Shown here in pieces: positions 1 through 6,187 of a stretch of 7,692 bases of DNA (position 1 is the first letter of the stretch; each line of letters begins with the position of its first letter). Below the pieces are notes generated by a model. It ran no database searches and had not been told where the DNA came from. It worked only from the letters and a program-made list of their open reading frames with translations. Both the position numbers and the translations under genes were made by a program. This DNA is from an uncultured Clostridia bacterium (GTDB lineage Bacteria; Bacillota; Clostridia; Lachnospirales; Lachnospiraceae). The stretch covers positions 1 through 7,692 of the forward strand of contig CAMHMG010000143.1 of NCBI GenBank assembly GCA_946186175.1. The letters are read 5' to 3'.

Positions 1-194
1 AGATAGATTTTAATAAGATAGATTCTGTGACATTTCCAGGAATGAATAATGGAACAGGCAAAGCGATATGCAATGGTGTAGAAGAGGAGTTAAAGCCCGG
101 AGTCATACATATTTGTCCGAGAGGAGTGGAACACTCTATCGTCAATACAGGAGAGGAAGATCTGGTCATGCTGACCATCGTGGTGAAGAAATGA
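1..194 (+). CDS. Cupin-domain protein, C-terminal fragment (5' end outside window)
   Basis: The reading frame enters from the left edge (first full codon at position 3) and runs 63 residues to TGA at 192-194. Residues PGVIHICPRGVEHSIVN fit cupin motif 2, G-x5-P-x-G-x2-H-x3-N, at every fixed position, followed by the usual short hydrophobic strand and a lysine end (VVKK). Motif 1, with most of the metal ligands, would lie upstream of the window, so neither metal binding nor substrate can be judged. Small single-domain cupins bind a metal and a small ligand, acting as isomerases, dioxygenases or sensory domains; which applies here is unknown. The gene points toward the MBL-fold hydrolase 138 bp downstream and may be co-transcribed with it; no convincing terminator separates them. 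Family call is firm, function unassigned. Confidence 0.75.
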   Translation, partial: IDFNKIDSVTFPGMNNGTGKAICNGVEEELKPGVIHICPRGVEHSIVNTGEEDLVMLTIVVKK

Positions 195-320
195 GCGCAT
201 ATGTATTTGAAAAACCTCTTATCAGAGGAACGATGTTAAAAAGGAAACTAAAATCGAAATCTGAAGACAGCATATGAGAAGGGTAGACTACTTTTTTAGT
301 AAACACAAAATGGGAACATG

Positions 321-327
321 GGGGTGA
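321..327 (+). promoter_or_regulatory. Ribosome binding site that sets the MBL-fold hydrolase start
   Basis: GGGGTGA ends 5 nt before the ATG at 333. The in-frame ATG at 318 lies just before this purine-rich site and has only a weak site of its own upstream, so 333 is preferred as the start. Confidence 0.6.
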
Positions 328-332
328 AAACA

Positions 333-971
333 ATGGTAGAGAATATAACCGTTAATATTCAAAACAGCATAAAAATCAATTCGGGTGTAGGAATCATTTA
401 TGTTGATCCGCTGGGAATCGGAGAGGAGACTCACGATGCGGATTTTATCCTGATAACGCATGATCATTATGATCATTTTTCGACTGAGGATATAAGAAAG
501 GTTGCAAAGCAGGAGAGTATCCTTGTTATACCGGAGAAAATGTCTGGAAAAGCACGGCCGGTAAGTAGTTTTGTCGGAAAAACAGAATCCGTGACACCGG
601 GGATTCAGTGCGATATTAAGGGGCTTCAGTTTGAAACTATCCCTGCGTATAATCTTTTGAAACCGTTTCATCCCAAATCAGCAGGATGGGTAGGTTATTT
701 GCTGCAAATCGATGGCAAAAGGATATATGTGGCAGGAGATACGGATGCGACAAAGGAGGCCAGGGCTGTCGCATGTGACATTGCACTTGTCCCTATTGGT
801 GGAACCTACACTATGGATCCGAAGAAGGCGGCGGAACTTGTCAATGAGATAAGACCGGAGGTTGTGATTCCGGTACATTATGGGAGCATGGTAGGAAAGC
901 CGACTGATGGGAAAGTGTTTGCGGAGAACATCAACCCGCCGACTGAGGTGGTGTTTAAGTTAGAGTTTTAG
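333..971 (+). CDS. UlaG-like metallo-beta-lactamase-fold metal-dependent hydrolase
   Basis: A 212-residue cytoplasmic protein of the MBL fold, with no signal peptide or membrane segment. The metal-binding signature H-x-H-x-D-H is intact (H43, H45, D47, H48, in THDHYDH). Further expected ligands are visible: D136 in AGDTD and H182 in IPVHYG. The FHPK segment near residue 113 and GWVGYLL after it are typical of the small Lactamase_B_2/UlaG-like branch. Relatives are often annotated 'MBL fold metallo-hydrolase'; some act on sugar lactones or phosphodiesters, but the substrate cannot be read from sequence. Length is normal for the family. An ATG at 318 would add MGVKT, but the ribosome binding site favours 333. 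It follows a cupin gene on the same strand, and the pair may share a transcript. It converges with the ATPase gene, whose stop is 55 bp away. Confidence 0.85.
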   Translation: MVENITVNIQNSIKINSGVGIIYVDPLGIGEETHDADFILITHDHYDHFSTEDIRKVAKQESILVIPEKMSGKARPVSSFVGKTESVTPGIQCDIKGLQFETIPAYNLLKPFHPKSAGWVGYLLQIDGKRIYVAGDTDATKEARAVACDIALVPIGGTYTMDPKKAAELVNEIRPEVVIPVHYGSMVGKPTDGKVFAENINPPTEVVFKLEF

Positions 972-1025
972 ATTATTTTATAGCGAATAAATGCCCGGAG
1001 GAGATTAATGGTGCGGTGCTGAATT

Positions 1026-2069
1026 TTACATGAGCTTATAATTCACATATTCATGAAATCTTGGCAATAGCATGGAAATGCTGCCATATTCAGAGGTGTC
1101 AATCAATCCTTTCCTGCTCAGACGGTCTCTGTAAACTGAAAATTTTTGTGATGACATATCGAGAGCCTTACGGATATCTTTGACCTTTGATGTATCTTGT
1201 TTTGCCAGTTCACATATTATTTTCTTATCGGTATCAGAAAGTTCGGACCATATCTTATCATACGAGTATTCGCGCAGGGCATAATCGTATTCTGGAAGTA
1301 TTTCTTCAATTTCTTTTTTGCAGTTATTGTCCCAATACAGATAGCCTAGCATTTGAAATGCAAAGGAATACCCCATTGTCAGGTTAGCCATTTTGGATGC
1401 CGATGAGAGAGGGATAGACAGTATATTTTTATATGCATCGGCCATAAGCTGATAATCCAACGGCTTTAGAATAATCTTTGGGGCGCGATACAGAAAAGTT
1501 AACTGTTTATTATTTTGAAGATTATATATTTCATCATATAAGCCTGTCATTATAAGATATATGGGATATTCTTTTCTGATGAGATTCTGATATATAGCGA
1601 CAAAATTTTTAATGTATTTATTATTAGTTACCTCGTCGATTGTGATGAGGAGTTTTTTGCCACTCTTTTTAACAACATCTAACATTTGTCTTAAGATTGT
1701 CTCATCATTAACTGTCGGAGTTTCATTTTTAACACCGATATTTATTCCAAGTAATGATACATTAATGTCGGCTTTTTTGAATATATCCTTTAAACTATTC
1801 TCACCCAAAAGTCTTGATATAAGACTGCTTATAAGATCAGAGGTTGGAACAAGGTCTATTACGATCCATTCTCTGCTTTCAAAATACTCAGATATATCGG
1901 TGAGAAGGACAGTCTTGCCCGAGCCTCTTATTCCTGTTATCATATATACAGTCGTTGGTGATGGTGTTGATTCAAAGGTATTGGTTATTCTGGCAGTTTC
2001 AGCGAAACGCGAGACATAACATGTAGGTTTTGTTCCAAATAATATCGTAAATGGGTTGTTTTTGTTCAT
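1026..2069 (-). CDS. P-loop ATPase of the Orc1/Cdc6-like (AAA_16 / archaeal-type ATPase) class
   Basis: A 347-residue soluble protein. An N-terminal NPFTILFG motif (residues 6-13) with a YVSR segment precedes the P-loop, an arrangement shared with bacterial 'ATP-binding proteins' that begin NPF-x3-FG. Walker A is GIRGSGKT (residues 46-53) and Walker B is LLITIDEV (140-147), with the acidic DE pair intact. IYLIMTGLYDEI follows as a sensor-1-like strand, then FLYRAPKIILKPL, resembling the R-containing strand before the lid domain. Residues ~275-347 (LSDTDKKIICELA to RLSRKGLID) read as a winged-helix DNA-binding domain. The start at 2069 is chosen because AAGGAG at 2084-2079 is 9 nt upstream, whereas an ATG at 2078 directly abuts that site. 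The gene stands alone, convergent with the hydrolase, and is preceded by six TTATAAAA boxes. The cellular role of the family is not known to me; DNA binding and autoregulation are inferences. Confidence 0.8.
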   Translation of the reverse strand: MNKNNPFTILFGTKPTCYVSRFAETARITNTFESTPSPTTVYMITGIRGSGKTVLLTDISEYFESREWIVIDLVPTSDLISSLISRLLGENSLKDIFKKADINVSLLGINIGVKNETPTVNDETILRQMLDVVKKSGKKLLITIDEVTNNKYIKNFVAIYQNLIRKEYPIYLIMTGLYDEIYNLQNNKQLTFLYRAPKIILKPLDYQLMADAYKNILSIPLSSASKMANLTMGYSFAFQMLGYLYWDNNCKKEIEEILPEYDYALREYSYDKIWSELSDTDKKIICELAKQDTSKVKDIRKALDMSSQKFSVYRDRLSRKGLIDTSEYGSISMLLPRFHEYVNYKLM

Positions 2070-2078
2070 AATACGCAT

Positions 2079-2084
2079 CTCCTT
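2079..2084 (-). promoter_or_regulatory. Ribosome binding site that sets the ATPase start
   Basis: Read on the minus strand this is AAGGAG, 9 nt before the ATG ending at 2067. It touches the alternative ATG at 2078-2076 with zero spacing, which rules that codon out as the main start. Confidence 0.75.
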
Positions 2085-2100
2085 AGGGTATTGGTTAAAA

Positions 2101-2190
2101 TTGAATATTTTATAACTCTTTTATAATTTTTTGAATGTTTTATAAGTCTTTTATAACTTTAAATATATTTTATAACTTTTTTATAACTTT
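2101..2190 (-). repeat. Three 30-bp tandem repeats with six TTATAAAA boxes upstream of the ATPase
   Basis: Units 2101-2130, 2131-2160 and 2161-2190 are in register without gaps. Units 1 and 2 agree at 27 of 30 positions, units 2 and 3 at 23 of 30. Each unit carries two exact TTTTATAA octamers (plus strand), at 2108, 2119, 2138, 2149, 2168 and 2179, so box starts alternate 11 and 19 bp apart, close to whole helical turns. The divergence between units lies mostly outside the boxes. On the minus strand the boxes read TTATAAAA and lie about 39 to 117 bp before the ATPase ATG, where promoter and operator should be; each contains a -10-like TATAAA. Likely a cooperative binding array, perhaps for the ATPase itself; the binding role is inferred. 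Confidence 0.75.
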
Positions 2191-2322
2191 GTAAATATTT
2201 ATTCAAATGAGTACGGAATATTTTCCATATATTTTATATTTCACATTGCGGCTGACATGCGGGTTTTGCTTTATGAAATACAAGTGATATATCGGAATTA
2301 GCACAAGTTCTGAAAATTAATT
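2191..2322. other. AT-rich intergenic DNA with no recognised gene
   Basis: Between the repeat array and the ORF remnant I see no ORF with a ribosome binding site and no clear terminator. A short stretch at about 2274-2320 reads NTSDISELAQVLKIN in one frame just before the remnant frame opens, which could be an out-of-frame continuation of the same decayed gene, but it is too short to prove. Confidence 0.4.
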
Positions 2323-2466
2323 GCACCTGTACTTGCTTTTGGGTTGGTAGTGCTTGGGAGGGTATTCATGGTAGGTGTTGCACCGTTTTCTATGTCATAT
2401 ATGATTAAGTCGTATAAAGAAGGTGTTCATGGAAAATTCCTTACGGTACTAGGATGCATATGTTAA
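2323..2466 (+). pseudogene. Degenerate membrane-protein-like ORF remnant or unrecognised small ORF
   Basis: The open frame from 2323 to TAA at 2464-2466 reads APVLAFGLVVLGRVFMVGVAP followed by FSMSYMIKSYKEGVHGKF and LTVLGCIC. The first half is a plausible membrane helix and the second a basic amphipathic end, so it resembles the C-terminus of a small membrane protein. The frame is closed upstream by TGA at 2311-2313 and no start codon precedes the hydrophobic part. A shorter 32-codon version could begin at ATG 2368, which has GGGAGGG at 2356-2362 and 5 nt spacing. I do not recognise a family. It may be the tail of a gene lost when the neighbouring regulator or ATPase region was rearranged, a translated small protein, or chance. 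Confidence 0.3.
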
Positions 2467-2470
2467 CATG

Positions 2471-2506
2471 CGTTGCTTGTGGCAACGGCTCTTTTGAACA
2501 TATAAT
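2471..2506 (+). promoter_or_regulatory. Promoter of the XRE regulator with a dyad over its -35
   Basis: A perfect -10 TATAAT lies at 2501-2506. TTGTGG at 2477-2482 is a weak -35 with an 18-bp spacer. A 6-bp dyad, CGTTGC-TTGTG-GCAACG (2471-2487), sits on this -35. It could be an operator for autoregulation, or a weak terminator hairpin for the ORF remnant just upstream (stop at 2466), although only a CTTTT tract follows. AAGGAGG at 2522-2528 then leads to the ATG at 2537. Confidence 0.5.
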
Positions 2507-2536
2507 TGGGACATCAAAAACAAGGAGGCACAGAAT

Positions 2537-3046
2537 ATGTTAAATGAAAACATTAAAAAGTTGCGAAAATCAAAAGGGCTATCGCAGGAGGAACTTGCAA
2601 TTAAATTGAATGTGGTAAGGCAGACTGTATCGAAATGGGAGAATGGTTTATCAGTTCCGGATTCAAGTATGCTCATTATATTAGCTGAGGAGCTGGGTAC
2701 CTCTGTTAGTGAACTGCTGGATGAAGTTGTACAGGAGCATGAACAAGATGATATGATGACAATTTCAGAAAAACTGGAAGTGATTAATTTACAGCTTGCA
2801 AATAGGAGCAAAACAAAGACTAAAATGATTCGCTGGATGCTCATTTCGCTGTGTGTACTTATTATAATTATATTTATCGCACTGGCATTTATAAATGGTT
2901 CTTATCTTGATTGGAATTACAATGATCCTGAATTAGCGGTTGCGGGTACGTTTATGCATGGATTTGAATTTGTTTTTGTTAGAATTGCGCCGATAGTTTT
3001 TCTGACTTCTGTTGTGGGTATCATTGCCACATATAAGAGGAGATAG
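2537..3046 (+). CDS. XRE/Cro-C1-type HTH regulator with a two-helix membrane tail
   Basis: A 169-residue protein. Residues 5-60 are a standard HTH_3 domain: IKKLRKSKGLSQEELAIKL, then VVRQTVSKWENG as recognition helix and turn, then PDSSMLIILAEELGTSVSELL. A charged linker (~62-97) leads to two membrane helices at about 97-119 (very rich in Ile/Leu) and 143-165, ending in positively charged YKRR. This layout is common in Firmicutes and suggests a membrane-anchored repressor that responds to a membrane or envelope cue; the ligand is unknown. AAGGAGG lies 8 nt before the ATG and a clear -10 precedes it. The gene is divergent from the ATPase (start 468 bp away), separated by the repeat array and an ORF remnant. 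It is followed by an intrinsic terminator and so is probably monocistronic; whether it controls the next operon is open. Confidence 0.88.
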   Translation: MLNENIKKLRKSKGLSQEELAIKLNVVRQTVSKWENGLSVPDSSMLIILAEELGTSVSELLDEVVQEHEQDDMMTISEKLEVINLQLANRSKTKTKMIRWMLISLCVLIIIIFIALAFINGSYLDWNYNDPELAVAGTFMHGFEFVFVRIAPIVFLTSVVGIIATYKRR

Positions 3047-3088
3047 AATTCAGTTGCTTAAATGCTGTATTATCAACTGTTAATCTCA

Positions 3089-3121
3089 ATCCTGTACTCT
3101 TTTAAAATCGGAGTACAGGAT
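3089..3121 (+). repeat. 11-bp perfect inverted repeat after the XRE gene
   Basis: ATCCTGTACTC (3089-3099) and GAGTACAGGAT (3111-3121) are exact reverse complements around an 11-nt loop containing TTTTAAAA. No U-run follows, so it is a poor intrinsic terminator by itself. It may stabilise the 3' end of the XRE mRNA or serve as an operator. Confidence 0.6.
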
Positions 3122-3164
3122 AAATTTTATCAGGAACATGACATACTGTTGTCTTGTTGCATTT

Positions 3165-3193
3165 GGAGTGACATTTGTCACTCCGCTTTTTTT
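3165..3193 (+). terminator. Intrinsic terminator of the XRE regulator gene
   Basis: GGAGTGACA (3165-3173) pairs perfectly with TGTCACTCC (3176-3184); in RNA this gives an 8-bp stem with an ATTT loop. After GC comes a run of seven T (3187-3193). This is a textbook Rho-independent terminator, ending transcription about 120-145 bp after the XRE stop codon. Confidence 0.88.
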
Positions 3194-3242
3194 ATATTGT
3201 GACAGATGACATCTCCCCAAACATCCACTTCTTTCGTATACT
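3168..3242 (+). promoter_or_regulatory. Putative activator-dependent promoter with paired dyads for the signalling operon
   Basis: TATACT at 3237-3242 matches a -10 at five of six positions, but nothing like TTGACA is found 16-18 bp upstream (CCCC-rich there), as expected when an activator is required. The dyad GTGACA-TT-TGTCAC (3168-3181, inside the terminator) and a degenerate copy GTGACA-GA-TGACAT (3199-3212) are centred 31 bp apart, about three helical turns. With a start near 3249 the centres would be near -43 and -74. An exact odd palindrome AGATG-A-CATCT overlaps the second site (3204-3214). Binding by the downstream NarL-type regulator is an inference. Confidence 0.4.
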
Positions 3243-3285
3243 TAACACATAGCAGAGAGGAACACAGTTTTAAGGAAACGAAAAC

Positions 3286-3312
3286 ATGAAAGTGAAAATC
3301 TACATGAAATAA
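3286..3312 (+). CDS. Possible 8-codon upstream ORF in the operon leader
   Basis: ATG at 3286 encodes MKVKIYMK and stops at TAA 3310-3312, with TAAGGAAA at 3271-3278 at good spacing. It lies in the roughly 100-nt leader between the proposed promoter and the membrane protein gene. It may be a leader peptide affecting translation of the operon, or chance; nothing else supports it. Confidence 0.2.
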   Translation: MKVKIYMK

Positions 3313-3347
3313 GTAGCTCAATGCAAGTATAAGAAAGAGGTGTTATT

Positions 3348-4883
3348 ATGGAAGGTAATAATATTAAGAAAAACAACAATCAAATATCAACAGTATTGTT
3401 GGTGGTAGGCGTAATTTTTATTCTGATAGCGGGAAGCATTTTTGTAACAACAGCGTGGCAGAGCCTATCAGAAAATGGCAAGAGAATAATTCTTGTGGCG
3501 GTTGTAGCAGGTCTTTACACGGTATCATGGAAACTTAGGGAAAAAGGCATTCTGTCAAAGACAGAGCACGCATTATATTATCTTGCAACAGCAGGAACCG
3601 GATTTATCACAGTTTCGATGTTGGGCGGCTGGTATATGATCAACGGTTATTTTGCAAATGGTGCTTCAATAGGAATGCTCAATAATGAAGATAAAGCTAT
3701 GTGGGGATTCTTAGCGGCAGCAGTTGGAATAGCATACAGATTCTTTAAAGAAAAGAAAGTATGGGATTTTGGAATTTTAACATTTATTTTTATCAATATG
3801 TTCATGTTATCATTTTATTCAAGTGTTGATGAAATTGTAGGAATAGTTCCATTGACAGGTCTTATCTTACTTACAACAGTTCAATATGTAGATACAAAGG
3901 ATATTGGATTTAGAATAGTACAGAGTTTAGAGCTCATGCTCCTTGATTTTTATCTTGTATTTGAACTTTATGAGCATTTTAACAAAGTATGGGATTTAGA
4001 GAATAATATGTGGTGGGCTTACATGGCACTTATTATACCTGTAATCCTTATGGTTGTACTTGAAAGAAAAGAACTTATATGGTCAGTGATCGCAACTAAT
4101 TGGTTTTTGGTTTTTGTACAATTGATGTCAGGAATAGATCATTGGAATAGCGAAACAGCAATTTATGAGCTCGTACCACTTGCAACGACAACAACAGTCG
4201 GATTTATAATTATGTGGTTAAGAAGCAATGAAGAAACTTATAAAAAATTTGCAATAATTCACGTTTTGATGGTTGCATTGCAGCTTGTGACATACATTCT
4301 TGCCGGCACACAATGGTTTAATAAGCTTGATTGGGACGTGTTATTCTACGTAGGCATGGGCGCAGCAGTTATGGCAGCATTTATACCGGCACTTATAGAT
4401 TCTGCATTGGTAAATGATACAGCAAAACGTATTATGAAGACATTGACACTTTTATTCATGGAGCTTGCAGCAATTTTTATGGCTCCGATCACAGCATCGG
4501 AAAATTTTGAGGTAGAGCTTATAAGCGTATTCTTTGGAGCAGGGATTGTTCTTTTGGGAAAGATTTGGTATGATAAGACAGAGGGTATTCGTGTAGCTCA
4601 GTTTGTACTCACCTGTCTGACATTGTTCACTCTCTTACTTCACAATATTGCTATTGAAGAACTTATGAATCTTATGTTTTTGGGAGTTACAGGAATTATC
4701 ATGTTAGTGATCGCCGCTATAAAGGATCACAAAGAATATGTAATAGCTTCAGCAACTACACTTTCATTGTTGGCACTGTATATTACAAGAGAATTCTGGC
4801 TTTCAATTGAATGGTGGGTATATCTGTTAGTAGCAGGAATCGCACTTGTAGCTATTGCGATTAAGAAGGAAAAGGAAGCATAG
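3348..4883 (+). CDS. Large polytopic membrane protein, SCO7613 C-terminal / DUF2157-like
   Basis: A 511-residue protein built almost wholly of hydrophobic helices; I count about 16-18 possible membrane segments, the first at ~14-36 after a short polar start (MEGNNIKKNNNQ) and the last at ~486-505 before KKEKEA. The opening LLVVGVIFILIAGSIFVTTAW, then LSENGKRIILV and a TEHALYYLATAGTGF segment, matches the style of clostridial proteins called 'SCO7613 C-terminal domain-containing membrane protein' or DUF2157-like. No enzyme motif, ATP site or periplasmic domain is visible, and function is unknown for the family. Loops are short and many carry conserved-looking Trp. AAGAGGTG sits just before the ATG. 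Its TAG is immediately followed by the kinase ATG with no gap, so the two are translationally coupled. Inferred role: a membrane partner, sensor input or output target of the two-component system. Family assignment is from memory of sequence style. Confidence 0.65.
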   Translation: MEGNNIKKNNNQISTVLLVVGVIFILIAGSIFVTTAWQSLSENGKRIILVAVVAGLYTVSWKLREKGILSKTEHALYYLATAGTGFITVSMLGGWYMINGYFANGASIGMLNNEDKAMWGFLAAAVGIAYRFFKEKKVWDFGILTFIFINMFMLSFYSSVDEIVGIVPLTGLILLTTVQYVDTKDIGFRIVQSLELMLLDFYLVFELYEHFNKVWDLENNMWWAYMALIIPVILMVVLERKELIWSVIATNWFLVFVQLMSGIDHWNSETAIYELVPLATTTTVGFIIMWLRSNEETYKKFAIIHVLMVALQLVTYILAGTQWFNKLDWDVLFYVGMGAAVMAAFIPALIDSALVNDTAKRIMKTLTLLFMELAAIFMAPITASENFEVELISVFFGAGIVLLGKIWYDKTEGIRVAQFVLTCLTLFTLLLHNIAIEELMNLMFLGVTGIIMLVIAAIKDHKEYVIASATTLSLLALYITREFWLSIEWWVYLLVAGIALVAIAIKKEKEA

Positions 4884-6182
4884 ATGGAATATATTCTTGG
4901 AATAATATATATGATGGTTTCAGGTGCAGTGCTCGCAAGTCTTGCGGCACTGTACCTTTTGGGACCTGATAAACAGTATAAGAAGATATATCTGGGCTTT
5001 CAGACTGCGGTTGCAATCTGGTGTATGTCCCAGATTCTTCTGTTGTTATCGAAGGAGAAGGCTGAACTTATATTCTCTTATATATTTGGTAATGTAGGAA
5101 TATGCTCTGTAGGAGCATTGTGGTATTATTTTGCATGCTCATACACTAATAAGAATATGAATATGGCAGAGAGAGTTGCTCCGTTGTCGGTTGCCGTATT
5201 TCATTATATATGTGTTCTTACCAATCCGCTGCATCATTTATACTACAAGGTGTTTGAAATAGGTAATATTACCAGAGGACCATTGTTCTATACCAATGTT
5301 TTTGCGACATATCTGTTTGTAGTGACAGGTTCAGTGATACTGTACATGAATTTGACCACAGGTAAAAATGATAATGTCCGGGAAGAATCGAAGAATGGCA
5401 GACTGTTAATTGTTTCTTCCGTGCTCATTCCGGTATTTCTTAATGTTGTATATCTCTCAAAGATATTTCGATTTACATTTGATATAACGCCTCTAGGCTT
5501 TGGTATTTCTGTTATATTGGTAATGCTGGCCACTATGAAATATAATTTCATGGATATAAACAGACGACTCGAGATAACCAATGAGGAGCTTCTTCTCGAA
5601 AAGGAGAGAAACCGTATAGCCCAACAGGTGCATGATACGGCAGGACATACTCTTACAATGATCCAATCATATATGAAGCTTTGTCAGGTGTCTAATGAAA
5701 AGGGAGAACGCGAAGAGACCGCAACATATCTTGATGAGGCGAGAACACTTACCAGCAAGGGGATTAAGGAGCTTCGTGAGTCGATAAATGAGATGAGGCA
5801 GGGTGAGACTTACGAGCTTGTGACAAAGGGGATAATGCAGCTTGCCGGACAGGTGAAAGAGATTCCTGTTGAGGTTATGATCAAAGGAGAAGATGGTGAT
5901 CAATATTCCCATTTATCCAAAATATTATATGATTGCACAAGAGAGTCGATAACCAATACATTGAAATACGCAGAGGCTTCTAAGATGGAGATCGTTCTCA
6001 GATTCAAAGAGAATTCTGTTGATCTGATAATCAGTGATGACGGAAAGGGTTGTGAAACCATTAAGGATAATAATGGTCTTTTGGGAATAAGACAGAGAGT
6101 TGAAGCGGCAGGCGGTACGGTAAGATTCATATCGGCAAGCGGTGAGGGCTTTCTTACCCGCATTCATGTTCCTGTCAAGTGA
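4884..6182 (+). CDS. 7TM sensor histidine kinase (HisKA_3, NarL-partner class)
   Basis: A 432-residue membrane sensor kinase. Seven hydrophobic helices occupy about 3-25, 34-55, 62-84, 98-113, 136-155, 173-193 and 199-218, fitting the N-terminal 7TM histidine kinase domain. A coiled coil (~221-245) leads to HisKA_3: ERNRIAQQVHDTAGH with phosphoacceptor H250. The HATPase_c domain has an N-box (RESITNTLKYA, N358), a G1 box (DDGKG, 385-389) and a G2 box (NGLLGIRQRVEAAGG, 397-411); all key residues are present, so it should be active. Its HisKA_3 type matches the NarL-family regulator encoded 125 bp downstream. The start follows the preceding stop without a gap, with AAGGAAG at 4872-4878. The signal is unknown; the mostly intramembrane sensor and membrane-protein neighbour suggest an envelope or lipid cue. 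The intergenic region after it carries a long inverted repeat. Confidence 0.92.
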   Translation: MEYILGIIYMMVSGAVLASLAALYLLGPDKQYKKIYLGFQTAVAIWCMSQILLLLSKEKAELIFSYIFGNVGICSVGALWYYFACSYTNKNMNMAERVAPLSVAVFHYICVLTNPLHHLYYKVFEIGNITRGPLFYTNVFATYLFVVTGSVILYMNLTTGKNDNVREESKNGRLLIVSSVLIPVFLNVVYLSKIFRFTFDITPLGFGISVILVMLATMKYNFMDINRRLEITNEELLLEKERNRIAQQVHDTAGHTLTMIQSYMKLCQVSNEKGEREETATYLDEARTLTSKGIKELRESINEMRQGETYELVTKGIMQLAGQVKEIPVEVMIKGEDGDQYSHLSKILYDCTRESITNTLKYAEASKMEIVLRFKENSVDLIISDDGKGCETIKDNNGLLGIRQRVEAAGGTVRFISASGEGFLTRIHVPVK

Positions 6183-6187
6183 ATCGC

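Noticed and set aside
215..228. CCTCT-TATC-AGAGG hairpin after the cupin gene
   Set aside because: Only 5 bp and no T-run on the plus strand; the A-run lies on the wrong side, and no minus-strand gene needs a terminator here.
68..277. 69-codon forward ORF rich in Arg and Ser
   Set aside because: It overlaps the cupin frame, which carries a full cupin motif 2; its own sequence is an arginine-rich shadow with no ribosome binding site.
318..332. Alternative start adding five residues to the MBL-fold hydrolase
   Set aside because: The purine-rich GGGGTGA just after it is better placed as the ribosome binding site for ATG 333.
288..671. 127-codon reverse ORF
   Set aside because: Antisense to the hydrolase, Cys/Arg/His-rich composition without domain features; a shadow.
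1612..2019. 135-codon forward hydrophobic ORF
   Set aside because: Antisense to the ATPase over its Walker A and B region; hydrophobicity is a by-product of the opposite strand.
2101..2190. CRISPR array interpretation of the 30-bp repeats
   Set aside because: Units are directly abutting with no spacers, repeats are imperfect and AT-only in their core, and no cas-like gene is present.
2449..2844. 131-codon reverse ORF rich in Ser and Cys
   Set aside because: Antisense to the well-supported HTH gene; low-complexity shadow.
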